Shown here in pieces: positions 1 through 9,054 of a stretch of DNA of 64,000 bases (the stretch's first letter is position 1; each line of letters starts with the position of its first letter). A program made the position numbers and the translations under genes. The notes under the pieces were generated by a model that was not told the origin of the DNA, did no database searches, and saw only the letters and a program-made list of their open reading frames with translations. Source of the DNA: Pseudomonas oryzae (GTDB taxonomy: Bacteria > Pseudomonadota > Gammaproteobacteria > Pseudomonadales > Pseudomonadaceae). The stretch spans positions 1,345,001 to 1,409,000 of the forward strand of contig NZ_LT629751.1 in NCBI RefSeq assembly GCF_900104805.1, read 5' to 3'.

Positions 1-9
1 AATTATTTT

Positions 10-22
10 ATGCGTAACGCAT
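10..22. promoter_or_regulatory. Perfect 6-1-6 palindrome at the window edge
   Basis: ATGCGT-A-ACGCAT lies in an AT-rich stretch at the left edge. It may be an operator for a gene left of the window. Nothing here shows which protein would bind. The remaining bases up to 142 hold no gene I can support. Confidence 0.3.
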
Positions 23-142
23 TTATGTTTTGTGCAATTTGCGGGTTGGCGGTGCCAGTGTCAAGTCGGAAAGCGCTCATGCCCGGGCGGCGCAGGCCGC
101 CGCCACGACGAGGGCGGCAGGCGCTGCGCGTCTCGGTTGCCC

Positions 143-1567
143 TCAGTGCCTGATCATCACGTGGCGCACCACCGTGTAGTCCTCCAGACCGTACAGCGAC
201 AGGTCCTTGCCGTAGCCCGAGTGTTTGACGCCGCCATGGGGCATCTCGCTGACCAGCATGAAGTGGGTGTTGACCCAGGTGCAGCCGTACTGCAGGCGCG
301 CGGCCAGGCGATGGGCGCGGCCGATGTCGGCGGTCCATACCGAGGAGGCCAGGCCGTAGTCGGAGTCGTTGGCGTAGAACAGGGCCTGTTCCTCGTCGGT
401 GAAGGCGGTGACCGACACCACCGGGCCGAACACCTCGCGGCAGACGATCTCGTCGTCCTGGCGCAGGTCGGCGAGCACCGTCGGCTCGAAGAAGAAGCCG
501 GGGCCGGGCACCTTGTTGCCGCCGGTGACCACGCGCACGTGCGGTAGCGCTCTGGCGCGCTCGACATAGCCGGCCACGCGCTCGCGGTGAATCTCGGTGA
601 TCAGCGGACCGAGTTCGGTGGCCGGATCGTCCGGGAGGCCGTGGCGGATGCTGGCCACCGCCGCGCCGAGCCGGTTGACGAACTCCTCGTAGATGCCTTT
701 CTGCGCGTAGATGCGGCAGGCGGCGGTGCAGTCCTGGCCTGCGTTGTAGAAGCCGAAGGTGCGGATGCCGGCCACCGCCGCGTCGATGTCGGCGTCGTCG
801 AAGATGATCACCGGCGCCTTGCCGCCCAGCTCCATGTGCAGGCGTTTGATGGTGCCTGCGCTGCTGGCGATGATGTTCGAGCCGGTGGCGATGGAGCCGG
901 TCAGCGACACCATGCGCACCTGCGGGTGTTCGATCAGCGGCTGGCCGACGCTCGCGCCGCGGCCGAAGACGATGTTGACCACCCCGGCCGGGAAGATCTC
1001 GGCGAGCCACTCGGCCAGCTTCAGCGCGGTGAGCGGGGTCTGCTCGGACGGCTTGAGCACCACACAGTTGCCGGCGGCCAGCGCCGGGGCGAGCTTCCAG
1101 GCGGCCATCATCAGCGGGTAGTTCCACGGCGCGATGGAGGCGACCACGCCGACCGGGTCGCGGCGGATCATCGAGGTGTGGCCGGGCAGGTACTCGCCGG
1201 CGGCCGAGCCGGGCAGGCAGCGACAGGCACCGGCGAAGAAGCGGAACACGTCGGCGATCGCCGGGATCTCGTCGCCCAGCACGGCGGCTAGCGGCTTGCC
1301 GCAGTTGGCCGACTCCAGGCGGGCCAGTTCCTCGGCGTGGGCCTCGATCCTGTCGGCGAGCCTGAGCAGCAGGGCGGCGCGGTCCTTCGGAGGGCTTTCC
1401 GCCCAGGCGGGAAAGGCGGCCTCGGCGGCGTGCACCGCCGCATCCACCTGGAGCTCGCTGGCCTCGGCGATGCGCACCAGGACGCTGCCGCGAGCGGGGT
1501 CGAGCACGTCCTGCAGGGGGCCATCGCCGGCGACCAGTCGGCCATCGATCAGCAGTCGGGTTTGCAT
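143..1567 (-). CDS. patD: Gamma-aminobutyraldehyde dehydrogenase
   Basis: A 474-residue NAD-dependent aldehyde dehydrogenase, the same length as E. coli PatD (YdcW). It would oxidise 4-aminobutyraldehyde from putrescine to GABA in the cytoplasm. Visible family residues are Asn149 in PWNY, Lys172 in LKPSEQ, Glu246 in MELGGK and the nucleophile Cys280 in AGQDC. The ATG at 1567 is preferred to the longer in-frame option because it gives the normal N-terminus (MQTRLLIDG). It is the last gene of a five-gene minus-strand operon in the E. coli ydcSTUVW order, which supports this call over betaine-aldehyde dehydrogenase. Confidence 0.88.
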   Translation of the reverse strand: MQTRLLIDGRLVAGDGPLQDVLDPARGSVLVRIAEASELQVDAAVHAAEAAFPAWAESPPKDRAALLLRLADRIEAHAEELARLESANCGKPLAAVLGDEIPAIADVFRFFAGACRCLPGSAAGEYLPGHTSMIRRDPVGVVASIAPWNYPLMMAAWKLAPALAAGNCVVLKPSEQTPLTALKLAEWLAEIFPAGVVNIVFGRGASVGQPLIEHPQVRMVSLTGSIATGSNIIASSAGTIKRLHMELGGKAPVIIFDDADIDAAVAGIRTFGFYNAGQDCTAACRIYAQKGIYEEFVNRLGAAVASIRHGLPDDPATELGPLITEIHRERVAGYVERARALPHVRVVTGGNKVPGPGFFFEPTVLADLRQDDEIVCREVFGPVVSVTAFTDEEQALFYANDSDYGLASSVWTADIGRAHRLAARLQYGCTWVNTHFMLVSEMPHGGVKHSGYGKDLSLYGLEDYTVVRHVMIRH

Positions 1568-1598
1568 CGCGTAGTCCTCGCTCGTGGAGTTGGATGGT

Positions 1599-2405
1599 TC
1601 ATTTGCCGCTGCCGGCCACCGATTCGCCACCCCGGGTCAGGTAGTAGGCGGCGAGGATCGGCAGCATGGTGGCGAGCATCACCAGCATGGCGACCACGTT
1701 GGTCACCGGCACGTCGCGCGGGCGCGACAGCTGGTTGAGCAGCCAGATCGGCAGGGTCTTCTCGTGGCCGGCGGTGAAGGTGGTGACGATGATCTCGTCG
1801 AACGACAGGGCGAAGGCCAGCATGCCGCCGGCCAGCAGCGCCGAGCCGAGGTTGGGGAGGATGATGTAGCGGAAGGTCTGCCAGCCGTCGGCGCCGAGGT
1901 CCATGCTGGCCTCGATCAGGCTGTAGCTGGTGCGCCGGAAGCGGGCGATCACGTTGTTGTAGACGATCACCACGCAGAAGGTGGCGTGGCCGACGACGAT
2001 GGTGAACGCCCCAGGCTCGATGCCGAGCTGCTTGAACGCGGCGAGCAGGGCGAGGCCGGTGATGATGCCGGGCAGGGCGATGGGCAGGATCAGCAGCAGC
2101 GAGACGCTTTCCTTGCCGAAGAAGTCGCGGCGGTACAGCGCGGCGGCGGCCAGGGTGCCGAGCAGCATGGCAATCAGGGTGGCCAGCGCCGCCACCTCGA
2201 CCGACAGGCGGATCGCCTCCAGCACGTCGGCTCGGGCGAAGGTCACGGCGATCCAGCGCAGGGTGAAGCCCTGCGGCGGGAAGCTGAACGCCGCGTCCTC
2301 GGTGTTGAAGGCGTAGATCAGGATGATCAGGATCGGGAAATGCATGAACACCAGGCCGCCCCAGGCGGCGATCCTGAGTCCCCAGGAGGCGCGCTCAGAG
2401 TGCAT
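1599..2405 (-). CDS. ydcV: Putrescine/polyamine ABC transporter permease
   Basis: A 268-residue inner-membrane permease of the binding-protein-dependent family with about six hydrophobic segments and the EAA loop ([14 protein letters not shown], about residues 165-178). Its sequence closely follows E. coli YdcV, including the MHSERA start and the segment [16 protein letters not shown]. It overlaps the end of ydcU by 11 bases, so the two are probably translationally coupled. It would form the membrane channel with YdcU. The substrate (putrescine or a related polyamine) is inferred from the adjoining aldehyde dehydrogenase. Confidence 0.9.
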   Translation of the reverse strand: MHSERASWGLRIAAWGGLVFMHFPILIILIYAFNTEDAAFSFPPQGFTLRWIAVTFARADVLEAIRLSVEVAALATLIAMLLGTLAAAALYRRDFFGKESVSLLLILPIALPGIITGLALLAAFKQLGIEPGAFTIVVGHATFCVVIVYNNVIARFRRTSYSLIEASMDLGADGWQTFRYIILPNLGSALLAGGMLAFALSFDEIIVTTFTAGHEKTLPIWLLNQLSRPRDVPVTNVVAMLVMLATMLPILAAYYLTRGGESVAGSGK

Positions 2406-3336
2406 CGAAGGCTCCCAGCCGCTTGACGATGGACAGGTAGATGGCGATCAGCACGATGGGCACCAGGGTGAAGGCGGCGGCCATCGGCATGTTGCCCACC
2501 GCGCCCTGCTGGGCGTAGACCATGGTGCCGATGAAGAAGCCGGGCGGGCCGATCAGTTGCGGCACTATGTAGTCGCCGAGGGTCAGGCTGAAGGTGAAGA
2601 TCGAGCCGGCGGCGATGCCCGGCACCGACAGCGGCAGGATGATCGCGGTGAAGGTCTGCCGCGGCGTGGCGCCGAGGTCGGCCGAGGCCTGCAGCAGCGA
2701 CGGCGGCAGACGCTCGAGGGCGGCCTGGATCGGCAGGATCATGAACGGCAGCCAGATGTAGACGAACACCCCGAAGCGGCCGAGGTGCGAGGTGGACAGG
2801 GTGCTGCCGCCGACGCCGGGGATGCCGAGGATCAGCTCCAGCACGGACTGCAGGTGCAGCGCCTCGAGGAACCACTGCGCCACGCCCCCTTTGGCCAGCA
2901 GCAGGGTCCAGGCGTAGGCCTTGACGATGTAGCTGGCCCACATCGGCAGCATCACCGCGATGTAGAAGAATGCCTTGGTCCTGCCGCTGGTGTAGCGCGC
3001 CATGTAGTAGGCGATGGGGAAGGCCAGCGCGGCGCAGGCCAGGGTCACGGCGGTGGCCATGGCCAGGGTGCGCAGGATGATGTCGAAGTTGGCCGGCTGG
3101 AACAGTGCCTTCAGGTTGGCCAGGGTCAGCTCCGGCGTCACCGCCATGGTGAAGTCGTCGAAGGTGTAGAAGCTCTGCCAGAGCAGGCCGAGCAGCGAGC
3201 CGAGGTAGACCACGCCGAACCACAGCAGCGGCGGCACCAGCAGCAGCGCCAGATAGAGGTTGGGGCGGCGGTAGAGCAGGGTGGACATCCGCCGCAACGG
3301 GCCTTGTTCCGGCGCGGGGAGCGCGGTTGCATGCAC
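2395..3336 (-). CDS. ydcU: Putrescine/polyamine ABC transporter permease
   Basis: A 313-residue inner-membrane permease, partner of YdcV, ending [10 protein letters not shown] as in E. coli YdcU. The EAA loop reads [13 protein letters not shown]. The start is GTG at 3336, one base after the ydcT stop, which fits tight operon coupling. An internal ATG at 3288 would remove the cytoplasmic leader and is less likely. The segment [21 protein letters not shown] is typical of YdcU/PotB proteins. Confidence 0.9.
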   Translation of the reverse strand: MHATALPAPEQGPLRRMSTLLYRRPNLYLALLLVPPLLWFGVVYLGSLLGLLWQSFYTFDDFTMAVTPELTLANLKALFQPANFDIILRTLAMATAVTLACAALAFPIAYYMARYTSGRTKAFFYIAVMLPMWASYIVKAYAWTLLLAKGGVAQWFLEALHLQSVLELILGIPGVGGSTLSTSHLGRFGVFVYIWLPFMILPIQAALERLPPSLLQASADLGATPRQTFTAIILPLSVPGIAAGSIFTFSLTLGDYIVPQLIGPPGFFIGTMVYAQQGAVGNMPMAAAFTLVPIVLIAIYLSIVKRLGAFDAL

Positions 3337-3337
3337 G

Positions 3338-4369
3338 TCAGATTCCCTCGTCTTTCAGCGGCACCATGGCCGCCCGCGGCCAGCGTGCAGTGACCCGCTC
3401 GCCGATGTGGCGGGGCGGGGCGATCGGCTCGAAGCGGTCGTTGCTCTGGTAGACGGTGAAGCGCTGGCCGTTGTCCAGTTGCAGCTCGTAGCGAGTGGCG
3501 GCGCCGAGGAAGTGGATATCGTGCAGCAGACCCTCGACCTCCATCTCATCGGCGCTCAGCGCCTCGCCCGCGCTCAGGTGGCTGTGCTCGGGGCGCACGG
3601 TGAATAGCGCCGTGCTGCCGGAAAGGCGCTGCGCCAGCTCGCCGCGCAGCACGTTGGAGGTGCCGACGAACTCGGCGACGAAGGCGTTGACCGGCCTGAG
3701 GTAGAGGTTGCTCGGACTGTCGACCTGCTCGATGTGCCCCTTGTTGAATACCGCGACCCGGTCGGACATCGACAGCGCCTCGCCCTGGTCGTGGGTGACG
3801 TAGATGAAGGTAATGCCGAGCTGGCGGTGCAGTTTCTTCAGCTCGCCCTGCATCTGCTCGCGCAGCTTGAGATCCAGCGCGCCGAGCGGTTCGTCGAGCA
3901 GCAGCACGCGCGGCCGGTTGATCAGCGCGCGGGCCAGCGCCACGCGCTGGCGCTGGCCGCCGGAGAGCTGCGCCGGCTTGCGCCGCCCCAGGCCGGCGAG
4001 GGCGACCATGGCCAGCATCTCCTCGGCCCGGGCCAGCCGCTCGGCCTTGGCCACGCCCTTGACCTTGAGGCCGAAGGCGACGTTGTCGCGCACGTTCATG
4101 TGCGGGAACAGCGCGTAGTCCTGGAACACCGTGTTGACGTCGCGCTGGTAGGGCGGCAGGCCGGTGGCCTCAACCCCGTGGATGCGCACGCTGCCGCTGT
4201 TGGGCTGCTCGAAGCCGGCAATCAGACGCAGGCAGGTGGTCTTGCCCGAGCCGGATGGGCCGAGCATGGAGAAGAACTCGCCGTCCTCGATGTCGAGCGA
4301 TACCCGGTCGAGGGCACGCACCTCTCCATAGATGCGGGAAACATCGATGAACTGCACGGCGCTCGCCAT
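3338..4369 (-). CDS. ydcT: Putrescine/polyamine ABC transporter ATPase
   Basis: A 343-residue ATP-binding subunit. Walker A is GPSGSGKTT (residues 37-45), followed by the Q-loop FQDYALFP, the signature LSGGQRQR, Walker B LLLDEP and the switch VTHDQ. A C-terminal TOBE-like part follows. The start ATG at 4369 is preceded by a GGGAGG ribosome binding site and gives [17 protein letters not shown]. Upstream in-frame codons read into ydcS in another frame and look non-coding. It would power uptake through YdcUV. Confidence 0.9.
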   Translation of the reverse strand: MASAVQFIDVSRIYGEVRALDRVSLDIEDGEFFSMLGPSGSGKTTCLRLIAGFEQPNSGSVRIHGVEATGLPPYQRDVNTVFQDYALFPHMNVRDNVAFGLKVKGVAKAERLARAEEMLAMVALAGLGRRKPAQLSGGQRQRVALARALINRPRVLLLDEPLGALDLKLREQMQGELKKLHRQLGITFIYVTHDQGEALSMSDRVAVFNKGHIEQVDSPSNLYLRPVNAFVAEFVGTSNVLRGELAQRLSGSTALFTVRPEHSHLSAGEALSADEMEVEGLLHDIHFLGAATRYELQLDNGQRFTVYQSNDRFEPIAPPRHIGERVTARWPRAAMVPLKDEGI

Positions 4370-4394
4370 GCTCGGCCTCCCGGGCAGCGACCGC

Positions 4395-5546
4395 TCAGCG
4401 ACCGCCCATGATCGAGATGTAGTCCTGGGTCCAGCGGCTGTAGGGCACGTACTTGCCGCCCTCGGCCTGCGGGGTCTTCCAGAAGGCGATCTTGTCGAAC
4501 TGGTCGAAGCCGTTGGTCTTGCAGCCCTCGGCCCCGAGCAGTTCACTGGCACCACAGGCTGCCGGCACCGCGGGCAGCGAGCCGAACCAGGCGGCGACGT
4601 CGCCCTGCACCCTGGGTTCCAGCGACCAGTTCAGCCACTGGTAGGCGCAGTTGGGGTGCTTGGCCTCGGCATGCAGCATGGTGGTGTCGGCCCAGCCGGT
4701 GGCGCCCTCGGCCGGTACGGTGGAAGCGACCGGCTGTTTGTCGGTCTGCAGAGCGTTGACCTGATAGGGCCAGGCGCCGGAGGCGACCACGCCCTCGTTC
4801 TTGAAGTCGTTCATCTGCACGGTGACGTCGTGCCAGTAGCGGTGCACCAGTTTGTGTTGCTGGCGCAGCAGTTCCAGCACCGCCGCGTACTGCTTCTCGT
4901 CGAGTAGGTAGGGATCCTGGATGCCCAGCTCGGGCCTGGCCTTCTTCAGATAGAGCGCCGCGTCGGCGATATAGATAGGTCCGTCGTAGGCCTGCACGCG
5001 GCCCTTGTTGGACTTGCCGTCGGCCAGGTTCTGCTCGGCGAACACCACGTTCCAGCTGGTCGGTGGCGTCTTGAACACGTTGGTGTTGTACATCAGCACG
5101 TTCGGCCCCCACTGGTAGGGGGCGCCGTAGGTCTTGCCTGCCACCACGTACCAGGGGGCGCCATGCAGGCGCTGGTCGATGTTCTTCCAGTTGGGAATCA
5201 GTCCCGGATCGATCGGCTGCACGCGCTTGCCGGCGATCAGGCGCAGCGAGGCGTCGCCCGAGGCGGTGACCAGGTCGTAGCCGCCCTTGGTCATCAGGCT
5301 GACCATCTCGTCGGAGGTGCCGGCGGTCTTGACGTTGACCTTGCAGCCGGTGGCTTTCTCGAAGCCGGTCACCCAGTCGTAGTTCTTGTCGGTGTCGCCG
5401 CGCTCGATGTAGCCGGGCCAGGCGATGATGTCGAGCTGGCCTTCGCCCGGGCCGACGGTCTTGGGCGGCTCCGCCGCCTGCAACGCGGAGCTGGCCAACA
5501 GGGCCGTGGCCAGGGCGCCGGGCAGGAACTGATGGGTAGTGGACAT
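4395..5546 (-). CDS. ydcS: Periplasmic polyamine-binding protein
   Basis: A 383-residue solute-binding protein of the PotD/YdcS family, first gene of the operon. The N-terminus is a Sec signal peptide ending near ALQA-AEPP (about residue 24). Later segments GQLDIIAWPGYIERG and GCKVNVKTAGTSDEM are typical of the family. It would capture a polyamine in the periplasm and deliver it to YdcTUV. E. coli YdcS is also reported to have polyhydroxybutyrate synthase activity, which the sequence cannot confirm here. ydcT follows after 25 bases. Confidence 0.88.
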   Translation of the reverse strand: MSTTHQFLPGALATALLASSALQAAEPPKTVGPGEGQLDIIAWPGYIERGDTDKNYDWVTGFEKATGCKVNVKTAGTSDEMVSLMTKGGYDLVTASGDASLRLIAGKRVQPIDPGLIPNWKNIDQRLHGAPWYVVAGKTYGAPYQWGPNVLMYNTNVFKTPPTSWNVVFAEQNLADGKSNKGRVQAYDGPIYIADAALYLKKARPELGIQDPYLLDEKQYAAVLELLRQQHKLVHRYWHDVTVQMNDFKNEGVVASGAWPYQVNALQTDKQPVASTVPAEGATGWADTTMLHAEAKHPNCAYQWLNWSLEPRVQGDVAAWFGSLPAVPAACGASELLGAEGCKTNGFDQFDKIAFWKTPQAEGGKYVPYSRWTQDYISIMGGR

Positions 5547-5989
5547 TGCTGGATCCTTCTTCGGGCATTGGTAGGCGGGCAGGTCGCTGACGACTGCCTG
5601 CGCCTGCCGGTCGATGACTCGCGACTTTCAGCTTAGATGCTGTTTGTGCCTCGTTGGCTGGCAACGCCGCGATTCCGGCTTGTGGAGAGGGTGTAGGACC
5701 GCTGAGCGAGGCTTGCACGCCGGGAACGAGTCGCGACGGGATTTATCGAAGCGTGGCTTATGCGCTATTTGACATAATGAATTGATGGGGGTGATTGTCC
5801 ATCATCCCAACTCCTCAGCCAGGGCCTGGCTGAACAGGCCTGGAAAAGCTGGGCAGGGCGGTTGCCGGCAGGTAGGCAAGGAGCATGGAAAAAAGAGCGC
5901 GTTCGAGGGGCTGGCGCCGATTGTAAGGCGCCCGTGCCCTCATTAGACTTGCCGCCCCAGAACCCTCCCACCTGTAAGGCTTCTCTCAG
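5547..5989. other. Intergenic region between divergent ydcS and galU
   Basis: 443 bases between two divergent genes, so it should carry both promoters. The middle (about 5745-5800) is AT-richer than its surroundings. I could not fix a convincing -35/-10 pair or sigma-54 element for either gene, and I see no coding region. Confidence 0.5.
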
Positions 5990-6829
5990 ATGATCAAGAA
6001 GTGCCTCTTCCCGGCTGCCGGCTACGGCACCCGCTTCCTGCCCGCAACCAAGGCCATGCCCAAGGAAATGCTGCCGGTGGTGAACAAGCCGCTGATCCAG
6101 TACGCCGTCGAGGAAGCCCTGGATGCCGGTCTCAACGAGATCGCCATCGTCACCGGTCGCGGCAAGCGCGCGATCGAGGACCATTTCGACATCAGCTACG
6201 AGCTCGAGCACCAGATCCGCGACACCGACAAGGAGAAGTACCTGGTCGGCATCCGTCGCCTCCTCGACGAGTGCACCTTCTCCTACACCCGTCAGATCGA
6301 GATGAAGGGCCTGGGCCACGCCATCCTCACCGGCCGCCCGCTGATCGGCGACGAGCCGTTCGCCGTGGTGCTGGCGGACGACCTGTGCCTGAACCTGGAA
6401 GGCGACGCCGTGCTGGCGCAGATGGTCAAGCTGTACAAGCAGTTCCGCTGCTCCATCGTCGCCATCCAGGAAGTGCCGCGCGAGGAGACCAACAAGTACG
6501 GCGTGATCGCCGGCGAGATGATCCGCGACGACATCTACCGGGTGAACACCATGGTCGAGAAGCCCAAGCCGGAGGATGCGCCGTCCAACCTGGCGATCAT
6601 CGGCCGCTACATCCTGACCCCGGACATCTTCGACCTGATCGAGCAGACCCCGCCCGGCAAGGGCGGCGAGATCCAGATCACCGACGCGCTGATGAAGCAG
6701 GCCCAGGACGGCTGCGTCATCGCCTACAAGTTCAAGGGCAAGCGCTTCGACTGCGGTGGTGCCGAGGGCTACGTCGAGGCCACCAACTTCTGCTTCGAGA
6801 ACCTGTACAAGGCCGGCAAGGCCTACTGA
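5990..6829 (+). CDS. galU: UTP-glucose-1-phosphate uridylyltransferase
   Basis: A 279-residue nucleotidyltransferase making UDP-glucose from UTP and glucose-1-phosphate, used for surface polysaccharides. The N-terminal nucleotide-binding motif is [20 protein letters not shown] (residues 6-25), and the family segments [18 protein letters not shown] and ADDLCLN follow. Length and sequence match Pseudomonas GalU along the whole protein. It is monocistronic, with a strong hairpin terminator 17 bases after the stop. Confidence 0.96.
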   Translation: MIKKCLFPAAGYGTRFLPATKAMPKEMLPVVNKPLIQYAVEEALDAGLNEIAIVTGRGKRAIEDHFDISYELEHQIRDTDKEKYLVGIRRLLDECTFSYTRQIEMKGLGHAILTGRPLIGDEPFAVVLADDLCLNLEGDAVLAQMVKLYKQFRCSIVAIQEVPREETNKYGVIAGEMIRDDIYRVNTMVEKPKPEDAPSNLAIIGRYILTPDIFDLIEQTPPGKGGEIQITDALMKQAQDGCVIAYKFKGKRFDCGGAEGYVEATNFCFENLYKAGKAY

Positions 6830-6845
6830 GTTCGAGCTGCAGCCA

Positions 6846-6876
6846 CGAGGCCGCCTGCGGGCGGCCTCGTCGTTTC
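6846..6876 (+). terminator. Rho-independent terminator of galU
   Basis: A perfect 10-bp stem (CGAGGCCGCC, loop TGCG, GGCGGCCTCG) is followed by TCGTTTC. It lies between galU and the convergent VOC-family gene. Confidence 0.85.
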
Positions 6877-6893
6877 AGATCGTGAACAGGCTC

Positions 6894-7316
6894 TCAGGGG
6901 ATCGGCATCGCCTCCGAGCCTGGCCCCAGCGGCTGGCCGTAGCTGAACTCCACGTAGTTGCCGGCCGGATCGCGCAGGCCGCAGTAGTAGCCGACCGGGT
7001 AGGGCTCGTCGCGCGGCGGCCAGATCAGGCAACCGACCGCGGCGGCGCGCGCGGCGATGGCGTCCACCGCCTCCTTGCTGTCCATGGCGAAGCCGAAGTG
7101 GCTGTAGTCGTCCGCAGCCAGCTCGCGGCGGGTGCCGCCGGGCATGATGACGAAGATGAAACGGTGCTCCTGGCCCGGCTCGGCCATCCACACGATGCGC
7201 GAACCCTTGCCGGCGCGCTCGTGGATGACCCGCATGCTGCAGAAGTCGCGGTAGAAGGCGATGCAGGCGTCGAGGTCCGGCACGTGCAGGGCGACATGGG
7301 TGAGGGTGGTGGCCAT
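6894..7316 (-). CDS. VOC-superfamily (glyoxalase I-like) protein
   Basis: A 140-residue single-domain vicinal-oxygen-chelate protein. It starts [15 protein letters not shown], with likely metal ligands His7, His73 (SHFGFAM) and Glu123 (GNYVEFSYG). This is the pattern of lactoylglutathione lyase GloA and of related dioxygenases and fosfomycin-type thiol transferases. It is divergent from glutathione reductase, which would fit a glutathione-dependent detoxification, but the substrate cannot be told from sequence. Confidence 0.8.
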   Translation of the reverse strand: MATTLTHVALHVPDLDACIAFYRDFCSMRVIHERAGKGSRIVWMAEPGQEHRFIFVIMPGGTRRELAADDYSHFGFAMDSKEAVDAIAARAAAVGCLIWPPRDEPYPVGYYCGLRDPAGNYVEFSYGQPLGPGSEAMPIP

Positions 7317-7403
7317 CGTCGATCCTCCCGACTGCTCTGGCAGAGCATACACGCTCCGGCCGGCGTTCTCCGGTATCCTGCCAGGCCTGCAAGGAGGAAA
7401 AGC

Positions 7404-8762
7404 ATGTCCTACGACTACGATCTGTTCGTCATCGGCGCCGGCTCGGGCGGCGTGCGTGCGGCGCGCTTCGCCGCCGGCTTCGGCGCCCGCGTGGCGGTGG
7501 CCGAGAGCCGCTACCTGGGCGGCACCTGCGTCAACGTCGGCTGCGTGCCGAAGAAGCTGCTGGTCTACGGCGCGCACATGGCCGACGAGTTCGAGCAGGC
7601 GCGCGGCTACGGCTGGTCGCTGGAGGGGGCGCAGTTCGACTGGCCGACCCTGATCGGCAACAAGACCCGCGAGATCCAGCGCCTCAACGGCATCTACCGC
7701 AACCTGCTGACGGGCAGCGGCGTCACCCTGCTGGAAGGCCATGCGCGCATTCTCGGTCCCCACGAGGTCGAGGTGAACGGCCAGCGCTACAGCGCCGAGC
7801 ACATCCTGATCGCCGTCGGCGGATGGCCGCAGGTGCCGGACATTCCCGGCAGGGAACTGGCGATCACCTCCAACGAGGCCTTCTACCTGGAGCAGCTGCC
7901 GCGCCGCGTGCTGGTGGTCGGCGGCGGCTACATCGCCGTCGAATTCGCGTCGATCTTCCACGGTCTCGGCGCACAGACCAGCCTGCTGTACCGCGGCGAG
8001 CGCTTCCTGCGCGGTTTCGACGAAGCGGTGCGCACGCATCTGGAGGAGGAGCTGCGCAAGAAGGGCCTGGACCTGCAGTTCAACAGCGACATCGCCGCCA
8101 TCGAGCGCCAGGCCGACGGCAGCCTGCTGGCCAGCCTGCGCGACGGCCGCGTGCTGGAGACCGACTGCGTGTTCTACGCCACCGGGCGGCGGCCGATGCT
8201 CGACGATCTGGGCCTGGAGAACGCCGGTGTGGCGCTGGACGCGCGCGGCTTCATCGCCGTCGACGACGAGTTCCGCACCAGCGTGCCGTCGATCCTCGCC
8301 ATCGGCGACGTCACCGGCGGCGTGCAGCTCACCCCGGTGGCGCTGGCCGAGGGCATGGCGGTGGCGCGCCGGCTGTTCCGCCCGGAGCAGTATCGCCCGG
8401 TCGACTACGCGCTGATCCCCACGGCGGTGTTCAGCCTGCCGAACATCGCCACCGTCGGCCTCACCGAGCAGCAGGCGGTCGAGCAGGGCCACCGGATCAA
8501 GGTGTTCGAGAGCCGCTTCCGGCCGATGAAGCTGACCCTCACCGACTGCCAGGAGCGCACCCTGATGAAGCTGGTGGTGGATGCCGACAGCGACCGCGTG
8601 CTCGGCTGCCACATGGTCGGCCCGGAAGCCGGTGAGATCATCCAGGGCCTGGCAGTGGCGCTCAAGGCCGGCGCGACCAAGGCGGTATTCGACGAGACCA
8701 TCGGCATCCACCCGACGGCGGCCGAGGAGTTCGTCACCATGCGCGCGCCGCGGGCGGACTGA
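7404..8762 (+). CDS. gor: Glutathione reductase
   Basis: A 452-residue FAD-dependent disulfide reductase that regenerates glutathione from GSSG with NADPH. The FAD-binding GAGSGG lies near residue 11. The redox pair is Cys42/Cys47 in CVNVGC, the NADPH-domain motif is [10 protein letters not shown], and the catalytic His is in the C-terminal IHPTAAEE segment. The start at 7404 is preceded by AAGGAGG and excludes a long upstream extension in the same frame. A terminator follows at 8769. Confidence 0.94.
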   Translation: MSYDYDLFVIGAGSGGVRAARFAAGFGARVAVAESRYLGGTCVNVGCVPKKLLVYGAHMADEFEQARGYGWSLEGAQFDWPTLIGNKTREIQRLNGIYRNLLTGSGVTLLEGHARILGPHEVEVNGQRYSAEHILIAVGGWPQVPDIPGRELAITSNEAFYLEQLPRRVLVVGGGYIAVEFASIFHGLGAQTSLLYRGERFLRGFDEAVRTHLEEELRKKGLDLQFNSDIAAIERQADGSLLASLRDGRVLETDCVFYATGRRPMLDDLGLENAGVALDARGFIAVDDEFRTSVPSILAIGDVTGGVQLTPVALAEGMAVARRLFRPEQYRPVDYALIPTAVFSLPNIATVGLTEQQAVEQGHRIKVFESRFRPMKLTLTDCQERTLMKLVVDADSDRVLGCHMVGPEAGEIIQGLAVALKAGATKAVFDETIGIHPTAAEEFVTMRAPRAD

Positions 8763-8768
8763 TAGCTG

Positions 8769-8797
8769 GGGCCCGCCGCATTGGCGGGCCCTGTGTT
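8769..8797 (+). terminator. Rho-independent terminator of gor
   Basis: A 9-bp perfect stem (GGGCCCGCC, loop GCATT, GGCGGGCCC) is followed by TGTGTT. Confidence 0.8.
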
Positions 8798-9054
8798 GCC
8801 AGGAGTTCGGACCGCGCTCCTATCCTGCAACAAGGGAAATTCCTTACGGATGTATATTGCATGCGGATGCAGTTGCAATAAGTTTCGAACAGTCATCTGT
8901 AAAGATAGTGCAACTCTCATGCACTAGAACCGGCATTGCAGTGATTCTGCCATCTGTAACTCCGATTTGAGCTAACTGCTTGCTCGACGCTCTTCAGGTG
9001 CCGATCCAAACTGACAATCTTGATAGGGTTATTCGTGATTGGCAGGGCTTTGTC

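Noticed and set aside
96-118. GCCGCC/GGCGGC pair downstream of patD as a terminator.
   Set aside because: Six-base stem with an 11-base loop and no T tract; such pairs are expected by chance in this GC-rich DNA.
5547-5760. Sigma-54-like GGCAC...GC element before ydcS.
   Set aside because: The GG and GC doublets are separated by 8 bases rather than the required 10.
5765-6319. 184-codon minus-strand open frame over galU.
   Set aside because: Antisense to a certain gene; its sequence is a by-product of GC-rich codon use.
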